Assembly: GCA_947500385.1 (NCBI GenBank) | Contig: CANMSA010000026.1 | Location: 1 to 52,957, forward strand | DNA length: 52,957 nt | Origin: an uncultured Flavobacteriaceae bacterium | Lineage (GTDB): Bacteria > Bacteroidota > Bacteroidia > Flavobacteriales > Flavobacteriaceae | Reading direction: 5' to 3' | Shown here: positions 18,601 through 28,500 of the stretch, in pieces | How positions within the stretch are numbered: the stretch's first letter is position 1 | How the letters are laid out: the number at the start of each line of letters is the position of its first letter | Notes under the pieces: model-generated | What the model was told of the DNA's origin: nothing | Seen by the model: the letters and a program-made list of their open reading frames with translations, nothing else | Database searches by the model: none | Made by a program: the position numbers and the translations under genes

Positions 18601-21600
18601 ATATCCCTTTCTGCATAAGTGGACAGGGCATCATACCAGTCATGGAAGGCATAGGTCTTTGAAGGTAGCCGTATGTTTTTTCCCTTTGATAAAGAAAATA
18701 TGATATCTTCTAGATCTTTTTTAACAATGACCAATGAGATGTTATCTACAATGGCACTATGGATAAGAACAAAAAGTTCATTGTGGTCCTCATCCCCTTC
18801 CTCTTCCAGCAAAACAAATCCGACCAATTGATCCTCATTTGCCAAATTAGTTGTATGCAATCGAAGAATTTCTTTTGCGGTAGTCGTAGCCCGCGCATAT
18901 TGTTCGACTACGACACCTTTTACTTCTTTCCCATAAAACTGAACCAAGTCACCATCCTCATAGGTGAATTCCATCCTCAAGGTATCATGGTGCCGACATA
19001 ATACCCCAACCGATTCATCAATTATATCCCTTCGTATTGACTTCACCGTTTTCAATGAAACCACATGGTACTCTGCAACTCCTTTATTCGCAACCGATGC
19101 CATTGCTCGTTTCTGGATGGGCAATAAGGGAAAGTTCCCTTTTTTTATTTTCTGTTTTGCCATTTTCCGGTACCGCTCCTCTACTATCCGATCACTTAGT
19201 TCTTTAATGGTTTGGTATCTGAAAAGGTCTTTTGGATGTATTGGGTAGCCAAGTTTCTTTACACGGCTTACTACCTGGATAGCGGTAATGGAATCTCCGC
19301 CCAACTCAAAAAAATTATCATTTATACCGATATCTTGCAAATTTAAAAGCTCTTCGTATATCAAGGTCATTTCCTTTTCAAAGGATGTGGATGGTGCTTC
19401 ATAAACTTTTTTTTGTGATTCGTAATTCCCGAGAAGCATTAAGGCCTTTTTATTTACCTTACCATTTTCCGTAAGGGGGATTTGAGGTAATTCACAAACA
19501 AAGTCGGGAATGGCATATACAGGCAGTTTCTTTTTTAAGAAAGCTTTCATGTCGTTCTTATCCAGAGGTTTTTCTGTTTCAAGATAAGCGGCCAAAACCT
19601 TTATACCCTTCTCTCTTTCCATAACAACAACCGAAGAATTCCGTACATTCGGGTGTTTGCCCAAAGCGTATTCAATCTCACCCAATTCAATCCTGTGGCC
19701 TCTTAATTTTATTTGATCATCCCTTCTGCCCAGATACTCTATATTGCCATCGGGAAGCCAGCGTGCCAAATCGCCGGTACCATAGTATCTCTTGCGATCA
19801 TGCCCTGCTGACAGGAGATATTTGAATTTATCTGCCGTCATCACCGGTTGGTTCAAGTAGCCTCTAGCCAAGCCCATCCCAGCGATATGCAATTCCCCGA
19901 CCATCCCGATTGGGATTTCTTTGTCGTGCGCGTCCAAAATTGATAATTGGGCATTCCAAATGGGCCTTCCAATGGGTATGGCAATGCCCTCTTCTTGCTC
20001 CAGTTCAAATACGCAACATCCAATAGTAGCTTCAGTGGGGCCATATTCATTGAATATCCTCATTTCGGGATTTACAGCATACAAACGTTCTATATGATTT
20101 GATTTGAGTGCCTCCCCTCCAACTATGGCCGCAGTCAATCGTATGCTTTGTACTCCGTCCAGAAGCCGCGTATGTGAGGGCGTTAGTTTAATATGTGTTA
20201 CAAGCCCTGCGGAAATAGTGGCATGAAGGGCATCCATTAAATTCTCTTCGCCGGAAACATGTATCGTTCCTCCGGTTAGCAAGGGGAGCAAAACAGAGGT
20301 CTGGGTCAAATCGAATGCGATGGAAGTGAACAATGGAAAGTGCATGGCTTCCCCATTTACCTGGTATGTATTCAGACAATATTGCACATAATTTAACAAG
20401 GCTTCATGTTCTATCATAACACCCTTGGGCGAACCGGTTGAACCAGAAGTATAGATAACGTATGCCAACTGATCTGCTTTCAAGGTCGGAAATTCGACTT
20501 TTGGGATGGGAAATTCAGATTCCACTTCCTTCAAACGATTCTGGACATCGATAAACTCGATATTACTGCCAAATCCATCATCCATAAAATTCGGATCCGT
20601 CAGTACAATCCTAAGCCTTGCATCTTTGATCATGTAATTCACCCGGTCCTTTGGATACCTAATATCAATTGGTAAATAGGCTAGTCCCAATTTCATTATT
20701 GAGAGTAAGGAAACAATGGTCCATCGTGAGTTCTTCATCATTAGACCGATCAACTCTTCCTCTTTTAACATGTAGTTACTAGTAAGATAAAGAGAAAGGG
20801 CATTGACCTTACCAAAGAGTTCTTCGTAGCTCATTTCCCCATACTCATCGTAAACAGCAGCTAAATTGGATTGCCATTGCAATTGTCGATCGATATAAGG
20901 GATAATGCTTTGCGATTCTAGTTTTTTGTTTACGCAATCGCTTAAGTTCCGGACAAGGTCCGCTTCTTTTTGGTTCAAAAGATCAAGGCGGTCGATTCTT
21001 TGGGAGGGTTCATTGGCTATAGATTGCAATAAAATGCCGTAGTGACGAAGTAGCCTTTTGATAGTTGAGGGGGTATACAAATCACTGCAATACTCAACAG
21101 AAACATGGATACCGCGAGAAACCTGGGAAACATTGAAAGTTAGATCGTACAAGGTAGTTGTATGTCTTACGGGATAGGTCTTTATGCTGATCTTGTCCAG
21201 GGAAATATTCGTTGTTTTCTCATTGTTTTGAAAGGAAAACAGGATTTGGAACAAGGGGCTTCTACCGAGGTCTCTATTTTGCCCCATCTTATTGACCACT
21301 TTTTCAAAAGGAACGTCTTGGTGCTTATGCGCATCCAGCACAGTTTTTCTCACTTGTTGCAAGGTGGTCAAGAATGAGGCGGCGTTGTCGAGTTCGTCCC
21401 TCAGTGCCAACGAATTGACAAAAAAACCTATCAAATGCTCCAATTCAGGGAGCGTCCGATTGGCCACCGATGTTCCTACACATATATCTTCCTCCCCCGT
21501 ATACCTAAACAAGAGTATCTTAAAGGCCGCGAGCAAAGTCATATAGAGCGTTACCCCTTCTTGTTTTGAAATAGTTGTTAATTTATCCAATAGCTGTACG

Positions 21601-22523
21601 GGATAAGTACTACCTTCCATGGTGCCACGTGTGCTTTGTATAGGAGGGCGTGGAAAATCACCGCTTAATTCAAAGGGCTCGACCGCCTTTAACTTATTCT
21701 CCCAATACCGCATTTTATCGGCCAATACTTCCTTGTCCAGGTTTCCCCGTAACCAAACGGCGTAATCTGCATATTGTATCGGAAGTAAAGGAAGGGTAGA
21801 AGGGACTCCCGAGGTTTCTGCCTTATATTGTTCTACTAGTTCCTTGACCAATATTGGGAAAGACCAACCGTCGCTTGCGATATGATGTATTACAATTGTG
21901 AGTATATAGTTACTATTCCCAAATCGAACCAATTCGGCACGCATCATATAGTCACTTGCGAGATCAAACGGTTCCCGTACGATTTTTGCAATATATGCCT
22001 CCTCTGGCCGCCCCTTTTCCCGCGTTTTTAGACTTGTTACTTTTAGATTCCAATTTTCTACCGACTGCACTTTTTGATACGGTTTCCCCGAATTTTCGTG
22101 GTAGATCGTACGCAGAACGGTATGACGGGTTAATAGCATCTTAAAAGAAGCTTCGAGTGCTCTTTCGTCTAAAAATCCGGTTAACTGTAATACAATGGGT
22201 TGGTGATACTGTGTACTCCCTCCCAATTGGTCTATAAACCAGAGTCGCTCTTGGGAATACGATAAAGGAATCGTATCAGGTTTAGGATAATTGGCTAAAA
22301 ACGCTGAAATACTTTTTTTATCAATTCCCTTTTCAAAATGGGTTTGAAAATACTCCTTTAAAGCGATTTTATTAGCCTTTATTTTGTCGATTATACCCTG
22401 CTCTACCCTTTTTCCCTTTGGAATATTCAGGGCCAGTTGATTTTTATCAAAAGCTATCTTTACGCCTTTGCGATTGGCCTCTTTAATCAAGGCCATCATT
22501 GCTGTCATTGTGTCTTCCAACAT
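12663..22523 (-). CDS. NRPS synthetase E: C-A-PCP-E*-C-FkbH-PCP-C*-PCP*
   Basis: 3286 residues with an unusual layout. An N-terminal docking region is followed by an LCL C domain (HHIASDGWS near 216), an A domain with Asn-like code DLTKIGEIGK (YTSGSTGSPKG near 694), a PCP with GGDSI (near 1074) and an epimerization fold whose motif reads HSAIVDN instead of HHxxxDG (near 1256). A DCL-like C domain follows (LSPLQEGMLFQSL; HHILLDGWS near 1724). In place of an A domain there is an FkbH-like region (residues about 2028-2600; VLDCDNTLWQGILGEDG near 2231), the family that loads glyceryl from 1,3-bisphosphoglycerate onto a carrier protein. A normal PCP follows (GGHSLLATRL near 2676). The protein ends with a C-like domain with HSIAFDK near 2864 and a carrier reading FFQLGTSV near 3229, with no A domain between them. 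The tail MDDEQEFLIMDL fits a docking motif for synthetase F. The gap from synthetase D is 21 bp. Confidence 0.95.
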   Translation of the reverse strand: MLEDTMTAMMALIKEANRKGVKIAFDKNQLALNIPKGKRVEQGIIDKIKANKIALKEYFQTHFEKGIDKKSISAFLANYPKPDTIPLSYSQERLWFIDQLGGSTQYHQPIVLQLTGFLDERALEASFKMLLTRHTVLRTIYHENSGKPYQKVQSVENWNLKVTSLKTREKGRPEEAYIAKIVREPFDLASDYMMRAELVRFGNSNYILTIVIHHIASDGWSFPILVKELVEQYKAETSGVPSTLPLLPIQYADYAVWLRGNLDKEVLADKMRYWENKLKAVEPFELSGDFPRPPIQSTRGTMEGSTYPVQLLDKLTTISKQEGVTLYMTLLAAFKILLFRYTGEEDICVGTSVANRTLPELEHLIGFFVNSLALRDELDNAASFLTTLQQVRKTVLDAHKHQDVPFEKVVNKMGQNRDLGRSPLFQILFSFQNNEKTTNISLDKISIKTYPVRHTTTLYDLTFNVSQVSRGIHVSVEYCSDLYTPSTIKRLLRHYGILLQSIANEPSQRIDRLDLLNQKEADLVRNLSDCVNKKLESQSIIPYIDRQLQWQSNLAAVYDEYGEMSYEELFGKVNALSLYLTSNYMLKEEELIGLMMKNSRWTIVSLLSIMKLGLAYLPIDIRYPKDRVNYMIKDARLRIVLTDPNFMDDGFGSNIEFIDVQNRLKEVESEFPIPKVEFPTLKADQLAYVIYTSGSTGSPKGVMIEHEALLNYVQYCLNTYQVNGEAMHFPLFTSIAFDLTQTSVLLPLLTGGTIHVSGEENLMDALHATISAGLVTHIKLTPSHTRLLDGVQSIRLTAAIVGGEALKSNHIERLYAVNPEMRIFNEYGPTEATIGCCVFELEQEEGIAIPIGRPIWNAQLSILDAHDKEIPIGMVGELHIAGMGLARGYLNQPVMTADKFKYLLSAGHDRKRYYGTGDLARWLPDGNIEYLGRRDDQIKLRGHRIELGEIEYALGKHPNVRNSSVVVMEREKGIKVLAAYLETEKPLDKNDMKAFLKKKLPVYAIPDFVCELPQIPLTENGKVNKKALMLLGNYESQKKVYEAPSTSFEKEMTLIYEELLNLQDIGINDNFFELGGDSITAIQVVSRVKKLGYPIHPKDLFRYQTIKELSDRIVEERYRKMAKQKIKKGNFPLLPIQKRAMASVANKGVAEYHVVSLKTVKSIRRDIIDESVGVLCRHHDTLRMEFTYEDGDLVQFYGKEVKGVVVEQYARATTTAKEILRLHTTNLANEDQLVGFVLLEEEGDEDHNELFVLIHSAIVDNISLVIVKKDLEDIIFSLSKGKNIRLPSKTYAFHDWYDALSTYAERDIVTSQIDYWRSIVQAEHGIPREKKRANKINASKCHSISLMDSFSDAFTQNLNLMYHTRTEDLLLSAMAMALGEWFGEVQLLFGVKMDKVRQIDEELKFNNTVGCFSFVYPVLVSIDPSEPIAQTIKRIKEQLSRVPYKGIGHQALRISHPSEEVRNELTVGNYDIVYNYREHETERVARSAVSSFDAKKGLKVPEEKIVLNLLRKNDCLQLTIEYDSDQYYSKSIRSLASLYKKNLQKLAQHCVSSDGEFPTPSDFGLEQEVTFQELDHFYANGANKDEISHLSKLSPLQEGMLFQSLYGGTIYVEQMVVDFPLDINLDAVEYCWRRLFEHHSILRTCFFHDRFSIPVQAVYKSIVPLVQKIDFSHFLTAELKQEIRALVRSEKEKGFELSKPPLLRILLVKVNESAYKLVLTSHHILLDGWSMGLLIDEFLEHYRSFESGQMKITSETDHYTDFIHFLDQGDKYKEWSFWKAYLKDIDQRANIPFLDYGQKTSRGDGDYQHTHLSIDEEFTKEITSYARSGSITVNTLMQGIWALLLYKYKNSATVTFGVTVSGRPAGLENIEKRVGLYINMIPLHTAIVPGHNILSWLVSLQQEHVLAREYQYTSVGKLRQLLGFQGDLFESVLIFQNAPKGETIGRGQTNLQMSGTRRVPSEYPLNIDFLMADRLNIQFTYNQESLSARYIEMIKTDFHSVLKELVLERKKRISDLSLLAGRDRIRLNATFTIDPIRPYLTELMGPMPDRPLISYGEYNQVLQELNNPRSALYAYPDQVNYIFLRWRDSYRYEEDGAKTTIASKQEKVHQFRDDLLKGVQSNRNRLNGKIHFIICPVANEEVEDALAMKTFLAEVNTDFAHRISELMDSEVTFAEDYGPIGGLLEKYDHVQDKLGHIPYTEEMYGGLGVLVGRTYFQHSLNRLPKVIVLDCDNTLWQGILGEDGMEGIHFDDHRVNFHRSLKRLKSEGILLAMSSKNNEEEVLDLFSRLDEIKKQRGIASSDLLSLQDFVGWEINWEPKSKNIMALADSLNLGLESFVFIDDSALECREVREHCPEVFTLQLPASAALVGSFIDTVWCFKKGGVTAEDHRRTQMYQEERLRKSEESSSDNYASFLANLDINIKVNALSTHSVERASQLTKRTNQFNTNKVPYSTDALESYAAQPDHRVEVVSVSDKFGDYGTVAVLIYKKEKQRVLVDHFLMSCRVLGRNIEYRLLEHLTRFAEEAGAQNLLFAFHPTNRNAPARRFLETLGSIGPEGNRPVPLVDIPLLLEESLAYSKENARAVEKKAKTPSTASELWLRYRLQESVLENMVTHYPTLTALFDRTKAHHTKHHKVREAYVAPRNGIERVIIKIWEHLLHVQDIGIHDDFFLLGGHSLLATRLASAIQKELQISVELKQLFEYTTVETLSVLISKLLTTRKYPPIVSRIRPAKIPLSFYQEKVWFMHQWMGSQHQHIPAALNFEGTLNPDHLKKSFETVLGRHEILRTVYTTQNGMPCQVLFSSNKLVFKVHGLKKGSSDTLLEAAINEEINEPFDLQCDVPVRSKLLSLNDTRHIFVLVFHSIAFDKFAVRLFLKEVISTYMKLTADPDYVYGEPPTVQHADFVLWEREYWSNDRLATEIGNIKSELAVNVPASDLSDIALGIPYGDEHTTTVCSKSTIGKSVYGQLVELGRKTNTPLPTIILSMYRVFLSLIFSPVYLRIKKETAHTDLRGAIGPYGDTFLVPNTIDLANTFYEIIGTTREIVKTNGMMAPPHIKTIEAIGKDNPKGNGPMSEICFEWQDGRLFQTVHHKDTSIQDYPIDDKNRISGFALEVTDLDKSELEIAFKALNSLFAEKDLERLLGQFKSCMEEMLRAPDTAVQDLSQIMKINSTNKTVSLERNSFIGNKTQVILESHCPDNPLETKLLQFWRNIVQAQEIGIHDHFFQLGTSVQVLEYIRVIEKEFHLNVPVKHFMDNPTIHSLAKYIAIMTASIEMDDEQEFLIMDL
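12680..14340 (-). other. Remnant module E3: degenerate C* and atypical PCP*, no A domain
   Basis: The C-like domain begins IPLSFYQEKVWFM, but its active-site motif is HSIAFDK (second His to Ser, Gly to Lys) near 13930. C motifs further on are also weakened. It runs straight into a carrier-like fold (EIGIHDHFFQLGTSVQVLEY), where the usual LGGHS/LGGDS is shortened to LGTS. The Ser may still accept phosphopantetheine, but the motif has lost one residue. This could be an inactive leftover of a full module or a protein-recruiting platform like the X domain of glycopeptide synthetases. Confidence 0.75.
14390..17760 (-). other. Module E2: C-FkbH-PCP, glyceryl (glycerate) incorporating module
   Basis: The C domain is DCL-like (LSPLQEGMLFQSL) with an intact HHILLDGWS. 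No A-domain motifs occur before the next carrier; the FkbH-like region takes their place. The carrier (DDFFLLGGHSLLATRL) is normal. Expected chemistry: glycerate is loaded from 1,3-bisphosphoglycerate and the C domain joins the peptide to one of its hydroxyls, giving an ester. Confidence 0.75.
14720..16470 (-). other. FkbH-like glyceryl transferase/phosphatase region
   Basis: The N-terminal part (NATFTIDPIRPYL, then YNQVLQELNNPRSALY) is typical of long FkbH proteins. The HAD-like core has VLDCDNTLWQGILGEDG near 15830, MSSKNNEEEV, and FVFIDDSALECREVRE near 15500, which are the HAD motifs of the family. The C-terminal part (RTNQFNTNKVPYS, DKFGDYGTVAVLIY, RVLGRNIEYRLLEHL) is the usual GNAT-like tail. 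Family members dephosphorylate a phosphoglyceryl unit and load glyceryl onto a carrier thiol. I see no frameshift or lost motif, so it is probably active. Confidence 0.88.
17850..19160 (-). other. Degenerate epimerization domain, predicted inactive
   Basis: The domain aligns along its length with the intact E domain of synthetase B (shared TVGxF, DxLLSA and PSDFGLxxE segments), but the catalytic positions are gone. HHLVIDG is HSAIVDN (second His to Ser, Gly to Asn) near 18755. EGHGREEID is KMDKVRQID (Glu to Lys) near 18355. FNYLGQ is YNYREH. An active domain needs the second His and the Glu, so no epimerization is expected. It might persist as a structural spacer or interaction surface. Confidence 0.85.
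19190..22290 (-). other. Module E1: LCL C, A (Asn-like), PCP (GGDSI)
   Basis: The C domain has HHIASDGWS. The A domain (FDLTQTS, KLTPSH, IVGGEAL, NEYGPTEATIG) gives DLTKIGEIGK. The carrier (GGDSITAIQVVSRVKKLG) closely resembles the synthetase B carrier, which precedes an active E domain. This suggests the PCP-E unit was inherited as a block. Confidence 0.78.
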
Positions 22524-22544
22524 TATCCGGTCGTTTGACTTATG

Positions 22545-25500
22545 TTATAACTCTATGCGTTCATATTCCTGCATCATATCCAGCTCATTGTTAAGCTTTA
22601 TTTCGATATGGTGCGAAATAGCTTCAATGGTCGGCGAATCAAATAAGGCCTTCAATTCCAAATCAAAATCCCATTTCCTTTTAATGGCCATCATCATTCG
22701 TACTGCCAAGAGGGAATGCCCTCCCAGTTCGAAAAAGTCATCATTTACCCCAATGCGGTCTACTTTTAACAACGTCTCCCATAGCCCTACCAAAAATTCC
22801 TCTATGTCGTTTCCAGGAGCCACATAGGCATTTCTAGAAGGGTGGGAAGTTTTTTCAAGTAGTTTTGATTTATCGATTTTCCCATGTGCGGTCAACGGTA
22901 TTGCATCGATTTCCATATATGTTAAAGGAACCATGTACTCCGGGAGTCGACCCAACAGATACTGTCTTAATTTTTCCTTGACCCCTCCATCCAGCGAATA
23001 GTTCCCCAAATCATCCAACCGTAATGAGGGTTTCGCTCTATTTTGATACTCCCTATATTCCTGGGAGATTGCATATACATCGTATAGCCGGGTATTTGAA
23101 ACATCTTTATTTTGTTCCACAAATACCTCATATCCTCTTCTCTTTAGCATTTCACAAACATATTGTAATCGGTTTTGCTCATCATCATGAACCTCCATTA
23201 CAATTTGTTTTACTCTTGCCCAATCTTCTTCCTTGATACCATCTAGTACGTCTTGCTCTGATTTCTCCGCATCAATCTTTAACAAATCAATGGTTTCGAT
23301 TTTTTCTTCCGCTATAACCTGTGATAAGGTTTTAAGGTCGCATTCATACTCTTCGGTCAACAGCATTTCTTCCAACAACTCCTCAACACTATCCTGGTCC
23401 AAGGAATTGCCTTCTTTATTAACGATTACTTGCCGCACGGTATCAAATGCTTCCTCCCTCTCCACATAGCGGCTTGATAATACGGAGGCATTGGGATAGT
23501 GTGTAAAGGTTACCGATTCCGGTTGGTTGGATAGACCGCAATTGAAAATATGAAACCCGGCTTCTTTTTCATAAAGTTTTGTATTCATACGAAGTGCCGC
23601 GAAGGTGGGAGGCAAAGGTTCAAAAGAATATATTTCAATCTGCTCGCTCATTAAAGCTGCATAAACTGAAAAAGTCCCAATGTTGGCGCCTACATCTACC
23701 ACGCATCCTCCTTTAGGGATGTGGATACCATTTTTTAGATACGAATGTTCGGTGAATATCTCTTTATATACATAATCCAATTCCGACTTATTTAGTGCAT
23801 GCAAACTCAGTCCGTTTGGCAATTCGTATTTCATGATCTGTTTCTGATAAGGGCCTTCGCAAAAAGCTTCCTCTTCTTCTCGAACGTAACAACCTATCAA
23901 CGATGTTCCTTTTTCGTCCTCTTTTACAAGTACCGCGCTCTTCTTTATTCCAGGAAAAGATAGTATTGCATTTTCGACCTCTCCCAATTCTATACGATAC
24001 CCTCTTAGTTTTATTTGGTCATCTAACCGCCCACCATATTCCAATGTACCATCGGAGAGCCATCGTACCCTATCTCCCGTTCTATACATTTTAGCTGAAA
24101 AGGCAGGATCAAAAGGGTTGTTCACAAACCTTTTATCGGTTAGTTCGTTCCTATTCAGATACCCTCTGGCAATGCTAGATCCGGTAACACACAATTCTCC
24201 CCATACGCCCACAGGGACCAACTGTAGTTCGCTATCCAAAATGTGTATCTCGGTGTTGCGAATGGGTTGCCCTATCGAAACATTATCTTTTTTAAGTATC
24301 GTTTTTTCGGTAATTTCAAATACGGAACAACCAATAGTAGCCTCTGTAGGACCATACTCGTTGTAAATTGTAATATGGGGATGTACAGCACGTAATTGCT
24401 CCACATGGGAAGAGGTAAGGGCCTCGCCCCCTACAATTACCCCTGACAACGTACTGTTTTCCATTCCTTCCAATAAGCCAATATGAGAAGGTGTAATTTT
24501 TACATGTGAAATCGTTTCATCCGAGAAAATTTGTTCAAGTGAAGCCCCAATATCCGAAGTTGTCATTATGGACAACTCCCCTCCCGTAAGTAGACTCAAA
24601 AAAATACTGGTTTGCGTGAGGTCAAAAGAAATGGACGTAAACAAAGGAAAATTGAAACAGCTATTGCCCTTCAGGTACCGTTCACAACTTGCGTTGTAGT
24701 AATTCACTAGACTGCCGTGGTTCACCATAACACCTTTTGGTTTGCCGGTACTACCGGAAGTATAGATTATATAGGCAAGGTCATTTGCCTTAGGCTTTCT
24801 CACTTCCATGGCGAGGTCGGTATTGGGCAAAGTACTAAGTTGTACGTCGATACAAAAAACCGGAGCCTTTAAATCGGCTACTGCGAACAAATATTCAGAT
24901 TGCGTTATCAATACCCGAATATCAGCATCGGCTACCAAAAACTGTTGCCTAGAAACGGGATAATTTACATCGATAGGCACATACGCCAGTCCCGATTTCA
25001 AGATTCCTAAAATAGATATGATCGTCCATGGTGAATTGTCCAATAGCAACCCTACCCTATCATCCGAGTTTAGCGAATAAGTGCTAACCAAATAATCCCG
25101 CAAGACATTGACTTTTGTATCCAAGGCTCCGTAAGTAATTGATTCGTCACCATATCGTATGGCTACAGCATCAGGCGTTTCACTTACGCGTAATTCGAAC
25201 AAATCCACCAACGTATTCGCTTTTGGCTCAAGTTTCCGAGAAGCTTTTGGCTTTAGTATTTTGTTTTTACCTACAGAAGATAAAATATGTTCGCGGCTTA
25301 CGGGTACATCCTTTTTATGAAGGTAGCATTGTAGTATTTCGTCAATATATTGATGAAATTCCGTTAAAGAAACCTCAGATTTTAAACTTCGGTTGAGTAC
25401 ATATTGGAAATAGGCTCCTTCTCCTCCTGTAAGGTCGATATTCAGTTCAAAATTACTATTGGTCCTTACATAGGAATTTATGTTGGATTGGGACGAATCC

Positions 25501-28500
25501 TGTATCGCCGTATTCCTTTGTTGCGTATCTCTTTGCTCCTTTCGTGTTCCTAATAAATCATAAATATGAAAATCCAAAAACCCGAACAAAGTATTGAATA
25601 TAGGTTGTTCAGCTTCGGCATTCGCATGTTTGTTTATTTCTACCAGAGTAAGCTGGTCATGCAATTGTACCTCTTCCAACTTTGCCTGAATATTTTTAAA
25701 ATAAGAAAGCCAGCTAGCTTCCGCATGATGAAATTTTTTGCGCACCGGCACGGAATTGAGAAAACAGCCTAAAAGTTTGTCACCATCCTCAATCGGAGGA
25801 CGCATATGAGATACCAACCCCATTACCAGATCATTATCATAACTTAACATGTTTAAGCCGTACATAAATGTACCCATGAGTAATGCCTTTAGGGTAATTC
25901 CATCATTTTTGCAATGTGATTTCAACTGCCTTAAAAAATCACTTTCATAAAAGTGGCTATGTCTCAATGTTACCGACTCAGAAGTAAAAATATCCAGTTC
26001 TTTCAACCCTGAAAGTTCTTGTTTCCAAAACGTTATATTGGCGTCATTTTCTTTCTGCGCAAGTTCCCTTATGATATAGTCACGCTGTGTACATTGGATT
26101 CTTGCAGGAGCAGCCTCAGGATCTGATTGCAAACGTTTATACAAATCGTATAATTCGGTATTGAATGACGCCAAACTCCATCCATCCAGGATAGCATGGT
26201 GAAATTGAAACGTACAAACGTATGAAACTTCCCCTACCTTGAATAAATCACATCTAAATAAAGGGCCTTTTGCAAAATCAAAGGACTTTTCACGGTCCGA
26301 GTCCAGGTGCGATGTTATCCGATATTTTTGAGAATGCTTATCAATTCCGCTAATATCATGATATTTAAATGAGGGTGACGATGACTTATACACCAGCTGT
26401 AATGGCTCTTCCCTATGGAGATCAAAACGCGTCCTGAAAATTGAATGCTTTGCCATAAGCATGCGCAAAGCCTGTTCAAATACTTCGACATCGAATACGG
26501 GAATGTCAAGGGGATACACAATCTGGTCATGATAAACACCCAGTTCCGGGAATTTTAGGGATTCAAAAATCATCCCTTTTTGGATATCACTCATGGGGTA
26601 GATATCCTCCACTTCCGAAGCATCGGGTAAGGTATCCAATACTTCCGTACGCAATACATCAAGGCGGGTCGCTATCTTTTCGTACGGATCTGATACCCGC
26701 CTATCCGCAAAGTCCGTTGTTGATATAAACGTTGAGAAGTTGCGTACGGTACTGTGCGCGAACAAGTCCCTTATTTTTACTTCAAAACCAAATACCTCCC
26801 CAATTCTTGAAGCCAAACGGATGGACTTGATCGAATCCCCTCCTAGTTCAAAAAAATCATCATTGACCCCTACTCTTTGAACTTCCAATAACTCTTCCCA
26901 TATTTCGACCAATTTCCGTTCATTGTTGTTTACGGGTGCCTGATACGTTGCACTGATCAAACGGGTATCCCCTGGTTTCGGAAGCTTCTCTTTGTCGATT
27001 TTTCCATTATGAGTTAATGGAAAAACATCGATCCCAACATAAAGAGAGGGAATCATGTGGGACGGTAAGTGCTTACTTAAATACCCGTTTAATAGCTCCT
27101 TGTCCCATTTTGCATTAGACACGATATACGCAACCAATTGCTTGCTGTAGTCTTCAGTGATGTTAACTATTACTACACTTTGTTCCACTAAAACATGTTG
27201 GTTCAAAGCATAGGCGATTTCGCCTAATTCCACACGGTAGCCGCGTAGTTTGATCTGATCATCGTTACGTCCCAAATATTCCAAAGAGCCATTAGGTAGC
27301 CATCGGGCCCTATCCCCTGTTCTGTAAAGTTTTTCATGAGTATGACCATTAAATAGGTGATTATTAAAACTGCAAGATGTTAATGACGGATTGTTGAGGT
27401 ACCCTATGCTTACACCATCTCCCCCTATACATAATTCTCCTGGCATCCCCTCTGGCATCAAATTATTGGCATTATCCAATACGTAGGCGGTGGTATTATC
27501 TATTGGCTTACCAATAATGTTCTTCTTTAGGTCTACTTCGGTTTCAGTGTTGATTCTGTTTACCACTGAGAAGGTAGTACACTCCGTAGGCCCATATCCA
27601 TTGATAAATGTTAATTTCGGATAGGTGGCTAAAAGCTTCTTTACACATCCAGGGTCGATACTATCGCCTCCTGCCAATAGAAAGGACAATCCTTTGAACA
27701 AATCCAAATTATCGGTTACCCCGGCATGAAACAACCCGGCAGTAAGCCATAAGGTATTTACACGATGTAGTTGCACCGATTCTGCAAGGCTATCTAGATT
27801 TTGGGTAGGAGGGCCAATTACCAGCCGCCCTCCACTCAGCAACGCTCCCCATATCTCAAAAGTTGAAGCGTCGAAAGACAAAGGTGCATAATGATATAAA
27901 ACCGTCTCCTCATTTAAAAAATCAAAATGGGAATTAAAGATGAGTCGCAGAATATTACGGTGATTGACTATCACTCCTTTTGGTGTTCCCGTAGAACCTG
28001 AGGTATACATTACATAGGCGGGATGTGTTCCGCTCAACACAGCTACGTCATCAAACTCTTGTATTGCTATTGAATCCAGTTGAATATCTATACAACACAC
28101 TTTTGGTCCCAATTCCGAAGCATCAATAAGGTTATCCGAGAGTGTGACCATTGCTTTCATGCGAGTATCCCCACATATAAAAGCTTTTCTTTTATGTGGA
28201 TAGTTTTCGTCCATGGGCACATAACACCCTCCCGCCTTTAAAATTCCTAAAATCGAAACAATAGCCCAATGAGATCTACTTATCATCATACCTATAAGAT
28301 CCCCATTCTTGATATCATATTGTGTTTTCAAAAGATATGCTAAACGATCGGATCGCGAATCCAATTGGTCATAGGTATATTTTTCCTTGCCATCTATCAA
28401 GGCAATCCGGTCAGGTGTCTTCGCAACTTGTTGCTTGAAGAGATCAACTGTTGATTTCTCACGCGGATACGTGGTAGATGCAGTATTGAGGCCGGTCAAC

